Assembly (NCBI GenBank): GCA_023421075.1
Contig: JAEZUM010000025.1
Span: 98,269 to 162,268 of the forward strand
Reading direction: 5' to 3'
DNA: 64,000 bases
Source: Bacillota bacterium
GTDB lineage: Bacteria; Bacillota; Clostridia; Lachnospirales; Lachnospiraceae
In this document: in pieces, positions 34,504-42,660 of the stretch
How the letters are laid out: every line of letters begins with the position of its first letter
Position numbering within the stretch: position 1 is the first letter of the stretch
Position numbers and translations under genes: made by a program
Notes under the pieces: generated by a model
Told to the model about the DNA's origin: nothing
The model's input: the letters and a program-made list of their open reading frames with translations, nothing else
The model's database searches: none

Positions 34504-34578
34504 GTATAAAGGGATCTATTGCATATAAATTAATTGCATTAAATTTGATTTAATAATAATAATTGTTATTAAAATGTG

Positions 34579-34607
34579 TTGATTTTTGTCATTACAAGAT
34601 ATAAAAT
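34579..34607 (+). promoter_or_regulatory. Promoter of the H-NOX chemoreceptor gene
   Basis: TTGATT (34579-34584), 17-bp spacer, TAAAAT (34602-34607). Confidence 0.55.
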
Positions 34608-34638
34608 GTAAGTAAGATCATTTTTAAGGAGGACATAT

Positions 34639-36432
34639 ATGAAAGGCACCGTTGTTTCTTCGTGGGTAGAGTCATGCAGGACTTTATTCGGAAAAGAAGT
34701 TGTTACAAAAGCCTTGGCAAAGTTTCAACTTCAGCCGGATGTTGTTTTCTCACCACTACAGGATGTAGAGGACAGAATCGCAACCGGAATTGTTGATCAG
34801 ATCGGGGAGTTGGTAGGAAAGGATCATCAGGAGATTTGGAAGCTGATGGGAGAACAGAATATAAGAACCTTTAGCAAGAATTATCCGGGATTTTTCCGTC
34901 ATGAATCAGCATATCAATTCTTGAAATCGATGAATGATGTTCATATCATCGTAATGAAACGCTTCAAGGGTGCGGTTCCTCCAATTCTTGATGTAACACC
35001 CCTGTCATCCCATGATATATTATTTACGTACCGTTCTAAACGTGGAATGCATCATTACCTTTTTGGTCTGATTAATGGTGTGGCAGAGTACTTCAAAGAA
35101 CAGATTAAAATTGAAATCCTGGAACAGAAGGAAGGGGAGGTTCAGCTTAAGCTTACCTTTGAGCAGGAGATCGCGTCTACAAAGCGATTTCGGTTAAACC
35201 AGCTATTCTCCTTTGGGATTATCAAGAATGTGACCTTAAAGACAGCTTTATGGAATACTCTTATGAGTACACTGGTTTCGTTCTTCTTACTACCGGATCG
35301 CTTATACGCATTACCAATCGGCGCCTCCGTATTTGTGATTTCCGGATTCTCCTCCTATCTCTTTCACAGACCCCAGAAGCTCATAAGACAAGAGCTGAGT
35401 AAGTTGAGCGATTGTGATTTTGTGGAATATACCTCTATAAAAACCAAAGATGAGTACGAAGATATCATGGGTCAGTTGAATGAGATCAAACAAAGAGTAC
35501 AAAAGGATTTCATTGGCTTCAATGCAATTGTCGATGAGATGTACACCTTCAATCATTCTGTTGAAGAGATAGCGCATACGATGCAATCTACTTCAAATGA
35601 TATAACGGCGGTTCTCGATGAGGTTGCAGTAGCAGCGATCACACAGGCGGAGGATACAGAGCGCTCCGTAAGTATACTGAGTGATAGCATCCGGAATGTA
35701 ACCCGTATCTCAGCGGAAAGTCAGACGAATGAAGTAAAAATAGAGGATGCGATGGAGAAACTGGAGAGCAGCTTCCAGAAAGTGGATCATACAACCTTGG
35801 AGATTCAAGCGGTGCTCGATAAATTCCGTACAATTCGTACGAATAGTGATGAGCTGCGTAAGAATGCCGAGGGCATGATGCAGATTGTATCAATAGTATC
35901 ATCTATTGCACAGCAGACCAATCTTCTTGCATTGAATGCTTCGATTGAAGCAGCAAGAGCTGGTGAAGCGGGTAGGGGCTTTGCTGTTGTTGCAGATGAG
36001 GTCAGAAATCTTTCAGGTCAGACCAATAAAGCGGTAGCTCAGATTAATCAGAGCCTCACCGAATTTGTGGATAGTATTGACGGTGTTGTTGGAGATATCG
36101 ATGTACAATATCAGATACTGGAATCGGAAAGCGATAAGCTTAACGATGCAGTAAAGAGTTCCAGTACTGCCAATCATAATCTGAAGAACGTATCGGATCT
36201 AATGATAGAGACTTCACAAGAGTTAAAGGTAGAAGCGGACAATATCGCAGCATTATTTGATAACATGCATAGTCTGGCAGCAATCGCAGAAGAAAACTCA
36301 GCAGCTACCGAGGAGGCGAGCTCCAATGTTGCAGTTTATGTAGATCAGATCAATGAGCTGACAAGCCAGATCGATGTGTTTGATAAGATGATCAATAACT
36401 TCCAGGAAGATTTGAGTCATTATAAGATATAG
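34639..36432 (+). CDS. H-NOX (haem NO/O2-binding) methyl-accepting chemotaxis protein
   Basis: 597-residue chemoreceptor. Residues 1-180 are an H-NOX haem domain beginning MKGTVVSSWV. Numbering coincides with the Thermoanaerobacter (Tt) H-NOX: the proximal haem ligand is His102 in MNDVHIIV, Pro115 is present, and the propionate-binding YxSxR motif is Y131-S133-R135. The distal residues that stabilise bound O2 in Tt H-NOX, Trp9, Asn74 and Tyr140, are all conserved, so O2 binding is predicted. Two membrane helices (about 203-220 and 224-242) follow, then a signalling domain with the conserved MCP tip QQTNLLALNASIEAARAGEA and ADEVRNLSGQTNKA. It should signal through CheA/CheW for aerotaxis or O2 avoidance. 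AAGGAGG precedes the ATG. Confidence 0.93.
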   Translation: MKGTVVSSWVESCRTLFGKEVVTKALAKFQLQPDVVFSPLQDVEDRIATGIVDQIGELVGKDHQEIWKLMGEQNIRTFSKNYPGFFRHESAYQFLKSMNDVHIIVMKRFKGAVPPILDVTPLSSHDILFTYRSKRGMHHYLFGLINGVAEYFKEQIKIEILEQKEGEVQLKLTFEQEIASTKRFRLNQLFSFGIIKNVTLKTALWNTLMSTLVSFFLLPDRLYALPIGASVFVISGFSSYLFHRPQKLIRQELSKLSDCDFVEYTSIKTKDEYEDIMGQLNEIKQRVQKDFIGFNAIVDEMYTFNHSVEEIAHTMQSTSNDITAVLDEVAVAAITQAEDTERSVSILSDSIRNVTRISAESQTNEVKIEDAMEKLESSFQKVDHTTLEIQAVLDKFRTIRTNSDELRKNAEGMMQIVSIVSSIAQQTNLLALNASIEAARAGEAGRGFAVVADEVRNLSGQTNKAVAQINQSLTEFVDSIDGVVGDIDVQYQILESESDKLNDAVKSSSTANHNLKNVSDLMIETSQELKVEADNIAALFDNMHSLAAIAEENSAATEEASSNVAVYVDQINELTSQIDVFDKMINNFQEDLSHYKI

Positions 36433-36492
36433 TGAATTCCGGATAAAGCTTTGTCATTATAGAAACATCGGACACAGGACATAAAAAGGTAG

Positions 36493-36515
36493 AAAGCACG
36501 CATAGCGTGCTTTTT
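36493..36515 (+). terminator. Intrinsic terminator after the chemoreceptor gene
   Basis: AAAGCACGC/GCGTGCTTT with an ATA loop, ending in a T-run. Confidence 0.88.
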
Positions 36516-36537
36516 ATCGTTATAGAGGATTATCCTA

Positions 36538-36753
36538 TCAAGCATCCGGGGAGGCCGTGATTTCGCTGATCGGATTAACAACAAGAGGAGGTTCTTTCGG
36601 TGTATTCCTTCCTTCTTGCTCTAAAATGGTTGCCAGAGTAGCAGCAAGCTCGGAAAATATGGATATTAGCAATGGAAGATCCTCTTTCGGGAAGCATTGT
36701 GCAATCCCACAGGATAAGGCAGTAATAAAGGATACCAGTTCACATGAATTCAT
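36538..36753 (-). CDS. DUF6774-like small protein
   Basis: 71-residue protein starting MNSCELVSFITALSCGIAQCF, with a conserved helix FSELAATLATILEQE and a Pro-rich tail. The N-terminal Cys-rich helix is what I recall of DUF6774, a small clostridial family of unknown function. The frame begins two codons earlier at a GTG, but the GGGGTG ribosome binding site fits the ATG at 36753. It is convergent to the chemoreceptor gene. Confidence 0.65.
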   Translation of the reverse strand: MNSCELVSFITALSCGIAQCFPKEDLPLLISIFSELAATLATILEQEGRNTPKEPPLVVNPISEITASPDA

Positions 36754-36860
36754 AAACACCCCTATTTTCGATTGCTTAAGCTCGTTACAACAGTATATGT
36801 TGAGATGCTTGCCTCATTGACGTATCTATAAAGCAATGATCGATAATATTTATAAAAAAG

Positions 36861-36901
36861 AAAAGTACAACAGATATCTGATAAGATAGTGTTGTACTTT
36901 T
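36861..36901 (-). terminator. Terminator downstream of tRNA-Arg
   Basis: AAAAGTACAAC (36861-36871) pairs with GTTGTACTTTT (36891-36901). Read on the minus strand the stem is followed by TTTTCTTTTTT, the arrangement expected after the minus-strand tRNA gene. Confidence 0.75.
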
Positions 36902-36930
36902 TGTGGTTTCCGTAATATTAGTCTTGTTAA

Positions 36931-37003
36931 TGCACCTGACTGGACTTGAACCAGCGGCCTTTCACTTCGGAGGCGAACGCTCTATCCACTGAGCTACAGA
37001 TGC
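36931..37003 (-). tRNA. tRNA-Arg (anticodon CCG)
   Basis: On the minus strand the sequence folds as a tRNA: acceptor GCATCTG/CAGGTGC with one G-U pair, D-stem GCTC/GAGC, anticodon stem TTCGC/GTGAA with loop CTCCGAA, and T-arm GCTGG-TTCAAGT-CCAGT. The anticodon CCG reads the arginine codon CGG. The discriminator base is A and CCA is not encoded. A terminator follows. Confidence 0.95.
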
Positions 37004-37151
37004 TTACATAGTCGATCATGCCTGCTTTGGCTTGCTCGGACTATGTTATTATATACTATCTAAAAAACAATGTAAAGTAAGTTATTTCTCAGATTCCACA
37101 ATTATTTTATACATAGTATAACTCGTTTTATAATATGATGTAGAGATTAGA

Positions 37152-37946
37152 TTAGTTGACGAGCTTTTTTAATAGATAACGTTTCTTATACTTTAGACGA
37201 GCATATCTTGCTACTCGATTCACGATACTGTAATTTACGGCACCGCCTACCACACCGACGATGGGAATGCCTTGAATAAACTTTGCGGTTAATAAGGAAT
37301 CTGAAAGAGCTTTAGAGGTTTCTTTCATTTGGGAGTCTATATCCACAACCGATTCAATATTACGATCAAGCTTATCACTCAGAAGCTCGAGCTTTTGATC
37401 GAGATCCTTTTGAAGCTCACCTCTGGAGATGGCAGCGTTGATCAACAGGAGTAGATAGGCTTTTTCTTCCTCCCTTTCGTAACAATATCCATAGCTTAAA
37501 GCTATTTCATAAATTGTCTTTACAAGAACAGAGAGAAGCAGCGGTATATCCGGTATGCCGATACCTAGAATTCCAAGAACGCTTCCTTCAACAACCGAGA
37601 AGGAAGAATTGATGAGCTTGGTCTGCTTGGAATAATGGTCCAGACGTTTAAAGTGACGTTTGTTCATCCGTTTATCAAGTGCGTAATTATTAATATCATG
37701 CTCCAGTTCGATCTTATCCTTGTTATAAGTCTTCTCTATATAGGTGCTCCCTTTTTCAAATACTAATTGAAAGCCTTTATAGAAAGCAGCATTTAATGTA
37801 TCAATCAGCTTGTCGGGAATTTTATCCTGTATTTTTGCTAACATTGGTGTGAGTGTTGACTCCAAAATATTATGATTTGATTGGTTGAATATTTTCTGCT
37901 CTTGTAGTTCGATTTGCTTTAACTGTTGATTCAGAATATGATTCAT
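37152..37946 (-). CDS. EcsC-family protein
   Basis: 264-residue protein with the EcsC pattern: a helical N-terminus, the glycine-rich hydrophobic stretch VEGSVLGILGIGIPDIPLLL, and the second hydrophobic stretch GIPIVGVVGGAVNYSIVNRV near the end, followed by a basic tail (ARLKYKKRYLLKKL). EcsC proteins occur with or without the EcsAB transporter and their function is unknown; no transporter genes are adjacent here. The gene is transcribed alone. Confidence 0.78.
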   Translation of the reverse strand: MNHILNQQLKQIELQEQKIFNQSNHNILESTLTPMLAKIQDKIPDKLIDTLNAAFYKGFQLVFEKGSTYIEKTYNKDKIELEHDINNYALDKRMNKRHFKRLDHYSKQTKLINSSFSVVEGSVLGILGIGIPDIPLLLSVLVKTIYEIALSYGYCYEREEEKAYLLLLINAAISRGELQKDLDQKLELLSDKLDRNIESVVDIDSQMKETSKALSDSLLTAKFIQGIPIVGVVGGAVNYSIVNRVARYARLKYKKRYLLKKLVN

Positions 37947-38037
37947 GTCTTACCCCTTCTTTCATGCTTGTTTGGCCTAAAAAGCCCCGATATTCCAGCG
38001 TTTTCTAGGATTAGACCAATATTGACAGAATATAACT

Positions 38038-38066
38038 TTGACATTTTTACTTGTGTATGTTTTAAT
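38038..38066 (+). promoter_or_regulatory. Candidate promoter upstream of a leader peptide
   Basis: TTGACA (38038-38043), 17 bp, TTTAAT (38061-38066). It would transcribe the short frame at 38124-38150 and the gene beyond. Confidence 0.5.
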
Positions 38067-38123
38067 TATATATTCTTACCAATCCTTTGTAAAATTATAT
38101 TCGGATTAAAAGAGGAGTGATTT

Positions 38124-38150
38124 ATGGCGCAAATGTTACAAAATTATTAA
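38124..38150 (+). CDS. Possible 8-residue leader peptide
   Basis: AGAGGAG six bases before an ATG starts the frame MAQMLQNY ending in TAA. The strong ribosome binding site for such a short frame, downstream of a consensus-like promoter, suggests a leader peptide or a remnant of a start region; the sequence around it resembles that at 38222 (atggcaaat...gaaatgttacag). Confidence 0.3.
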   Translation: MAQMLQNY

Positions 38151-38180
38151 AATATATTACAAAAAAATGAAATATATAGG

Positions 38181-38209
38181 TTGATTTTTTATTTGCTATC
38201 TGTTAAAAT
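38181..38209 (+). promoter_or_regulatory. Promoter of the secreted hypothetical gene
   Basis: TTGATT (38181-38186), 17-bp spacer, TAAAAT (38204-38209). Confidence 0.6.
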
Positions 38210-38266
38210 AAGAAAAGTAAAATGGCAAATATGGAAATGTTACAGAGCGAATTTGAGGAGATATTA

Positions 38267-39052
38267 ATGAAACTTAAATATAAAAAAATAATATTATTGA
38301 CAACAATGAGCACTATGGGTATCGGAATATTAACGCTGTCAGTGAGTCAGGACAGACCAAGGGCTGAAGAAAAAGCAGCAGAAACAATGTTAAGTGCAGA
38401 AGTGTTACCGGATGAGAGGATGGCGGATAATCAGTTATTAGCCGCTGCAGAGGAAGCACTTGCTACGCCCAGTGCTGCTTTAACTCCAACGGCAGAGCCT
38501 TCCCCTACACCAATTCCGGTATATCCGATTGAAGAGACCGGTACTTATCCGGAGATTGATGAGCTGTTTAATTCTTATTATACGGCGAAGAATAATCGCG
38601 ACATTAATACCTTAAAGAGTATCTTGAGCGATCCGGGTAAAGTAGAGACAGAAGAACAGCTTCAGACTAAGACAGAATACATTGAGGATTATCGTAAAAT
38701 AAAGACATATACGAAAAAATCTCTAAATGAGGGCGAATTTATCGTATATGTATATCACGAGATAAAATTTACCAGCATTAACACTCCTGCACCCGGACTT
38801 GCCAAATTCTATGTGATTACCGGTGAAGATAATAAGCTGAAAATCTTTTCCGGAGATATGGATGCGGAGACAAAGGCTTATTATGATGAAAGAAATAATG
38901 ACGAGGATGTAGTCGCATTAATCGAGATGACCGATGAGAAGAGTACAAAGGCTGTCGAGAAGGACGAAGATCTTAAAAACTTCTGGGAGAGCATCGATGC
39001 TATGACCAGTAATAGCAGCAAGCAGGATGCACAAGGTGATTCCGCTGAATAA
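38267..39052 (+). CDS. Secreted or membrane-anchored hypothetical protein, NTF2-like
   Basis: 261 residues when started at ATG 38267, which has GAGGAG six bases upstream; the longer frame from 38222 lacks a ribosome binding site. The N-terminus (MKLKYKKIILLTTMSTMGIG) is a signal or anchor segment, followed by an Ala/Glu-rich stretch, a short Pro/Thr linker (TPTAEPSPTPIPVYP) and a domain of about 130 residues with ELFNSYYTAKNNRDINTLKSIL and FIVYVYHEIKFTSI, a pattern like NTF2-fold extracytoplasmic domains. Function unknown. The C-terminus is acidic. Confidence 0.68.
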   Translation: MKLKYKKIILLTTMSTMGIGILTLSVSQDRPRAEEKAAETMLSAEVLPDERMADNQLLAAAEEALATPSAALTPTAEPSPTPIPVYPIEETGTYPEIDELFNSYYTAKNNRDINTLKSILSDPGKVETEEQLQTKTEYIEDYRKIKTYTKKSLNEGEFIVYVYHEIKFTSINTPAPGLAKFYVITGEDNKLKIFSGDMDAETKAYYDERNNDEDVVALIEMTDEKSTKAVEKDEDLKNFWESIDAMTSNSSKQDAQGDSAE

Positions 39053-39063
39053 TTCATAAACGA

Positions 39064-39099
39064 ACTCCTTATACTATAGATACTTATAGGATAAGGAGT
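39064..39099 (+). promoter_or_regulatory. Hairpin that sequesters a ribosome binding site
   Basis: ACTCCTTATACTATA (39064-39078) pairs with TATAGGATAAGGAGT (39085-39099) with a single mismatch and a 6-base loop. The right arm contains the AAGGAG ribosome binding site (39093-39098) of the next gene, so in the folded RNA that gene's translation would be blocked. Confidence 0.6.
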
Positions 39100-39106
39100 G
39101 TTTTAT

Positions 39107-39541
39107 ATGATTGAAAATATAGATTTGGATTTGTTGGAGAAGACCTATCAGAATGCTTCGGTAGGTATTACAGCAATCGAAGCGGTTCTAGACAAGGCTA
39201 AGAATCAGCAATTCAGCAATGACCTTCATAGACAATTACGAGATTATCAGGAAATTGCTGATAAATCGAAGAGACAATTACGTGCGAACGGAGCAAGAGC
39301 GAAAGATATCTCCATGTATAGCAAGGCTATGATGAAGGGAAATGTTAAGATGAATATGCTGCTGAATTCCTCGGACAGTCATATTGCACAGATGGTTATA
39401 CAGGGAAGTACAATGGGGGTAACCCAGATGACAAAACTTCTTCACGCAAAGAGGAACGTGGATGGTCCCAGTGCACAGATTGCCCAGGAGTTTGTGACGA
39501 AGGAAGAGAACAATATCGAGGTTATGAAGCATTATCTTTGA
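39107..39541 (+). CDS. Hypothetical helical protein (ferritin-like layout)
   Basis: 144-residue soluble, probably all-helical protein: LLEKTYQNASVGITAIEAVLDKA, then a charged helix with QLRDYQEIADKSKRQL, then MMKGNVKMNMLLNSSDSHIAQM and VTKEENNIEVMKHYL. The four-helix pattern resembles ferritin-like DUF families, but the metal ligand set is not clear. The frame begins at GTG 39098, which overlaps the ribosome binding site; ATG 39107 at eight bases spacing is chosen. Its ribosome binding site is buried in a hairpin. Confidence 0.6.
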   Translation: MIENIDLDLLEKTYQNASVGITAIEAVLDKAKNQQFSNDLHRQLRDYQEIADKSKRQLRANGARAKDISMYSKAMMKGNVKMNMLLNSSDSHIAQMVIQGSTMGVTQMTKLLHAKRNVDGPSAQIAQEFVTKEENNIEVMKHYL

Positions 39542-39739
39542 TATACAGAGCAAGATTTTGGTAAATTAAGGACTATGTAAATCCATTGGCATAAAGCAAT
39601 ACGGTGCTGTTTGGATTGCATAGCCCTTCTTTGATTCGTATATTGGTAATAGACGAACCAAATTAAATCAAGTATAATTAATAATTAATAGTTGTATTGT
39701 TGCCCAAATTCAAGGGTTATGTCAGAGTGGAGGATTGAA

Positions 39740-40501
39740 ATGGCTAAAAGAACGAAAAGATTGACCTCTCAAATAGATGATAGTGAGGCTGTACGAATTA
39801 ATAAGTTTCTCAGTGAAGCTGGGGTATGCTCCAGAAGAGAGGCAGATCGTTATATTGAAGAAGGTAAGGTGAAAATTGATGGTGTGGTTGCTCAGATGGG
39901 TTCTAAGGTTACGAAGGATAATGTGATTACCTTCTGTGATAAACCGGTGAAAAAGGAAGAGAAGCTGGTACTTATTGCTTTCAACAAACCGGAGGGTATC
40001 GTCTGTACCACAGATCATAGCGAACCGGACAATATCATCGATTACATCGGTTATAATATGAGAATATACCCAATCGGCAGATTGGATAAGGATTCGGAGG
40101 GCTTGATCCTGTTAACCAATGATGGAAATATAGTTAATAAGATACTCCGTGCTGAGAATAATCATGAGAAGGAGTATATTGTAACCGTCAACAAGGAAAT
40201 CACCATGGAATTCATCAAAAAGATGTCCACCGGAGTTGCTATTCTGGATACCGTAACGAAGCCGTGTAAGGTGAATCAGATTGACCGTTATACTTTTAAT
40301 ATTATATTGACCCAGGGACTCAACCGTCAGATACGTCGCATGTGTGAGACGCTTGGGTATCGTGTGGTGAATCTGAGACGTGTGCGTATCATGAACATTT
40401 TATTGGGAAGATTGAAGACCGGCGATTACAGAAATGTCACAGAGCGTGAGATTGAGGACATGAATCAATTGCTTCATAAGGAAAAAAACTCCCGTAAATA
40501 A
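39740..40501 (+). CDS. rluF: 23S rRNA pseudouridine synthase RluF-like
   Basis: 253-residue RsuA-family pseudouridine synthase. An N-terminal S4 RNA-binding domain (VRINKFLSEAGVCSRREADRYIEEGKV) precedes the catalytic domain with GRLDKDSEGLILLTNDG, whose Asp is the nucleophile. The LDKDSEG form and the GLNRQIRRMCETLGY motif resemble RluF, which modifies 23S rRNA near U2604. GGAGG before ATG 39740 sets the start; an upstream extension to 39692 has none. The ligase gene follows after 29 bp. Confidence 0.85.
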   Translation: MAKRTKRLTSQIDDSEAVRINKFLSEAGVCSRREADRYIEEGKVKIDGVVAQMGSKVTKDNVITFCDKPVKKEEKLVLIAFNKPEGIVCTTDHSEPDNIIDYIGYNMRIYPIGRLDKDSEGLILLTNDGNIVNKILRAENNHEKEYIVTVNKEITMEFIKKMSTGVAILDTVTKPCKVNQIDRYTFNIILTQGLNRQIRRMCETLGYRVVNLRRVRIMNILLGRLKTGDYRNVTEREIEDMNQLLHKEKNSRK

Positions 40502-40530
40502 AAAGGATGGTTAAGGAAGGTATGAGCAGT

Positions 40531-42528
40531 ATGAATATCAAAAAAGAGATAGAGGATTTAAGGAAGCTGATTATGTATCATAATGATCGTTATTATAATC
40601 AGGATGATCCTGAGATCACGGATTATGAGTATGATCAATTATCCTTACGGCTTCGAAAACTGGAGCAGGAGTATCCGGAGTATGCAGATGCCGAATCACC
40701 AACCGGGAAGGTTGGAGGAACAGCGAAAAGAGAAGCCGGTATTTTGGTGAAACATAATGTCCCAATGCTCAGCTTACAGGATGTATTTGACAAGGATGAG
40801 GTATTCAGCTTTGTGGAAAAGATACAAAAAGAGCGTCCGGGTACGGTATTTATCGTTGAGAAGAAGATTGACGGCTTATCTGTGGCTCTCCGTTATACGG
40901 ACGGAATACTCACGATGGGGGTAACCAGAGGAGATGGAATCAATCAGGGTGAGGATGTAACCGAGAACGTCAAAATGATTCAGGATGTTAAAACAAAGCT
41001 AAAGGAAGCGGTTCCTTATATAGAAATACGTGGTGAAGTCCATATGAAAAACGAGGACTTCGAGGCGGTAAATGAACGGTTGGAGGCTGCCGGTAAGAAG
41101 CTTTTTGCGAACCCCAGAAATTGCTCTGCAGGAACACTACGCCAGTTAGACCCGGAGGTTGTGAAGGAACGAAGACTTTCTCTCTTCGTTTTTAATGTCC
41201 AGGAGGCAAGAGGAATAACCTTCCAAAGCCACTCCGAGAGTCTGGAATGGCTTAAAAAGCAGGGGATTAAAGTAGTTGAGGGAAGTAAGTTATGCCAGAC
41301 AGCGGATGAAGTTTGGGATGCAATTGAAGAAATCGGTGAATCCCGAGGTAATCTGCCTTATGATATTGATGGAGCTGTAGTCAAGGTAGATAATCTGGAG
41401 GATAGGCAATATTTCGGCGCCACCTCGAAAGTACCCAGATGGGCGATCGCCTATAAATATCCGCCGGAGGAGAAGGAAACTACAGTGAAGGAGATACGTC
41501 TTACGGTAGGAAGAACCGGACGTATAACCCCGACTGCGATTTTTGAGCCGATCCGGCTGTGTGGTACGAATGTTGAAAAGGCAACCCTTCATAATCAGGA
41601 TCGGATTGATGAATTAGATGTTCGTATCGGTGATACAATCGCCGTTCGTAAAGCGGGAGAGATTATTCCGGAGGTTCTCTATGTGAATAAAGCAAAACGA
41701 CCGGAGGGAACAGTGCCATTTCGGATATCAACTACCTGTCCCAGCTGCGGCGCACCGACGGTTCGAGATGCGAATACGGCAGATACGAAGTGTACCAATA
41801 TTAATTGTCCCGCCCAGCTGAGTCAGCATATCATCAATTTTGTTGGTCGCAATGCCATGGATATCAAGGGCTTTGGAGAAGCATATATTGAGGTGTTGAT
41901 CAACGAAGGTTATCTGAAGGATATTGCGGATATTTACTATTTGAAGAATTATCGGGATGAGCTGATAGAGAAGGGCCTAATTGGGAAAGAAAAAAATACG
42001 GATAAGCTTCTGAAAGCGATTGAAGAGAGTAAGGAGAATGATATAGATCGCCTCATTACCGGACTCGGGATTAAAAATATCGGCCGTCAGGCGGGATCAG
42101 AGCTGAAGAAGCATTTTAAATCTCTTCATGAATTGGTGAAGGCTACTTATGAGGAGCTTGTCGCAATCAATGACGTCGGTGATATAACAGCTAGGTCAAT
42201 TGTTGAATTCTTCTCACAGGAAGAGAACCGCAATATACTTGACCGCCTTGAGAGGGCAGGAATGAATTTTAACTCGCTTTTGGAGGAGCCGAATGAAGAT
42301 CAGCGGTTCTCCGGTATGACATTCGTTATCACAGGTACCCTTCCGTCTATGGGTCGTACTGAGATGGAGAATCTGGTTAAGAAGTACGGAGGAAAGGTAT
42401 CGGGAAGTGTTTCAAAAAGTACAAGATATCTGATCGCAGGTGAAAATGCAGGAAGTAAGCTGACAAAAGCACAGGAACTGGGTGTTACAATCATATCGGA
42501 AGAAGAAGTAATGGAAATGTTAAAATAA
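40531..42528 (+). CDS. ligA: NAD+-dependent DNA ligase
   Basis: 665-residue LigA that seals DNA nicks in replication and repair. From ATG 40531: domain Ia with YHNDRYYNQDDPEITDYEYD, adenylation motif KIDG with Lys112, and an OB fold. A zinc-binding CPSCGAP...KCTNINCP segment, helix-hairpin-helix repeats (GIKNIGRQAGSEL, INDVGDITARSI) and a C-terminal BRCT domain (FVITGTLPSMGRTEME) follow. Three in-frame Met codons (40507, 40522, 40531) lie close together; AAGGAAGG stands ten bases before the last, which matches usual LigA N-termini. Full length. Confidence 0.95.
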   Translation: MNIKKEIEDLRKLIMYHNDRYYNQDDPEITDYEYDQLSLRLRKLEQEYPEYADAESPTGKVGGTAKREAGILVKHNVPMLSLQDVFDKDEVFSFVEKIQKERPGTVFIVEKKIDGLSVALRYTDGILTMGVTRGDGINQGEDVTENVKMIQDVKTKLKEAVPYIEIRGEVHMKNEDFEAVNERLEAAGKKLFANPRNCSAGTLRQLDPEVVKERRLSLFVFNVQEARGITFQSHSESLEWLKKQGIKVVEGSKLCQTADEVWDAIEEIGESRGNLPYDIDGAVVKVDNLEDRQYFGATSKVPRWAIAYKYPPEEKETTVKEIRLTVGRTGRITPTAIFEPIRLCGTNVEKATLHNQDRIDELDVRIGDTIAVRKAGEIIPEVLYVNKAKRPEGTVPFRISTTCPSCGAPTVRDANTADTKCTNINCPAQLSQHIINFVGRNAMDIKGFGEAYIEVLINEGYLKDIADIYYLKNYRDELIEKGLIGKEKNTDKLLKAIEESKENDIDRLITGLGIKNIGRQAGSELKKHFKSLHELVKATYEELVAINDVGDITARSIVEFFSQEENRNILDRLERAGMNFNSLLEEPNEDQRFSGMTFVITGTLPSMGRTEMENLVKKYGGKVSGSVSKSTRYLIAGENAGSKLTKAQELGVTIISEEEVMEMLK

Positions 42529-42591
42529 ATTTAAATATATGTCAAAAATTTAACCTTTAGGAATTTTTTGGATATATTCAAGGTTTGTTTG

Positions 42592-42620
42592 TTGATTTAT
42601 TCAGAAAATCATGATATGAT
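42592..42620 (+). promoter_or_regulatory. metA promoter
   Basis: TTGATT (42592-42597), 17-bp spacer, TATGAT (42615-42620). The leader is only about 35 nt, with no room for a SAM or T-box riboswitch. Confidence 0.65.
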
Positions 42621-42660
42621 ATTTTTTGCTATGACAAAATTATGGAAATGGTGATGAATT

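Noticed and set aside
37926..38120. 64-codon plus-strand frame between EcsC and the secreted protein gene
   Set aside because: No ribosome binding site, overlaps the EcsC start, and contains a promoter-like sequence.
42529..42660. Riboswitch (SAM or T-box) before metA
   Set aside because: The leader after the predicted start is about 35 nt, too short, and no conserved core is seen.
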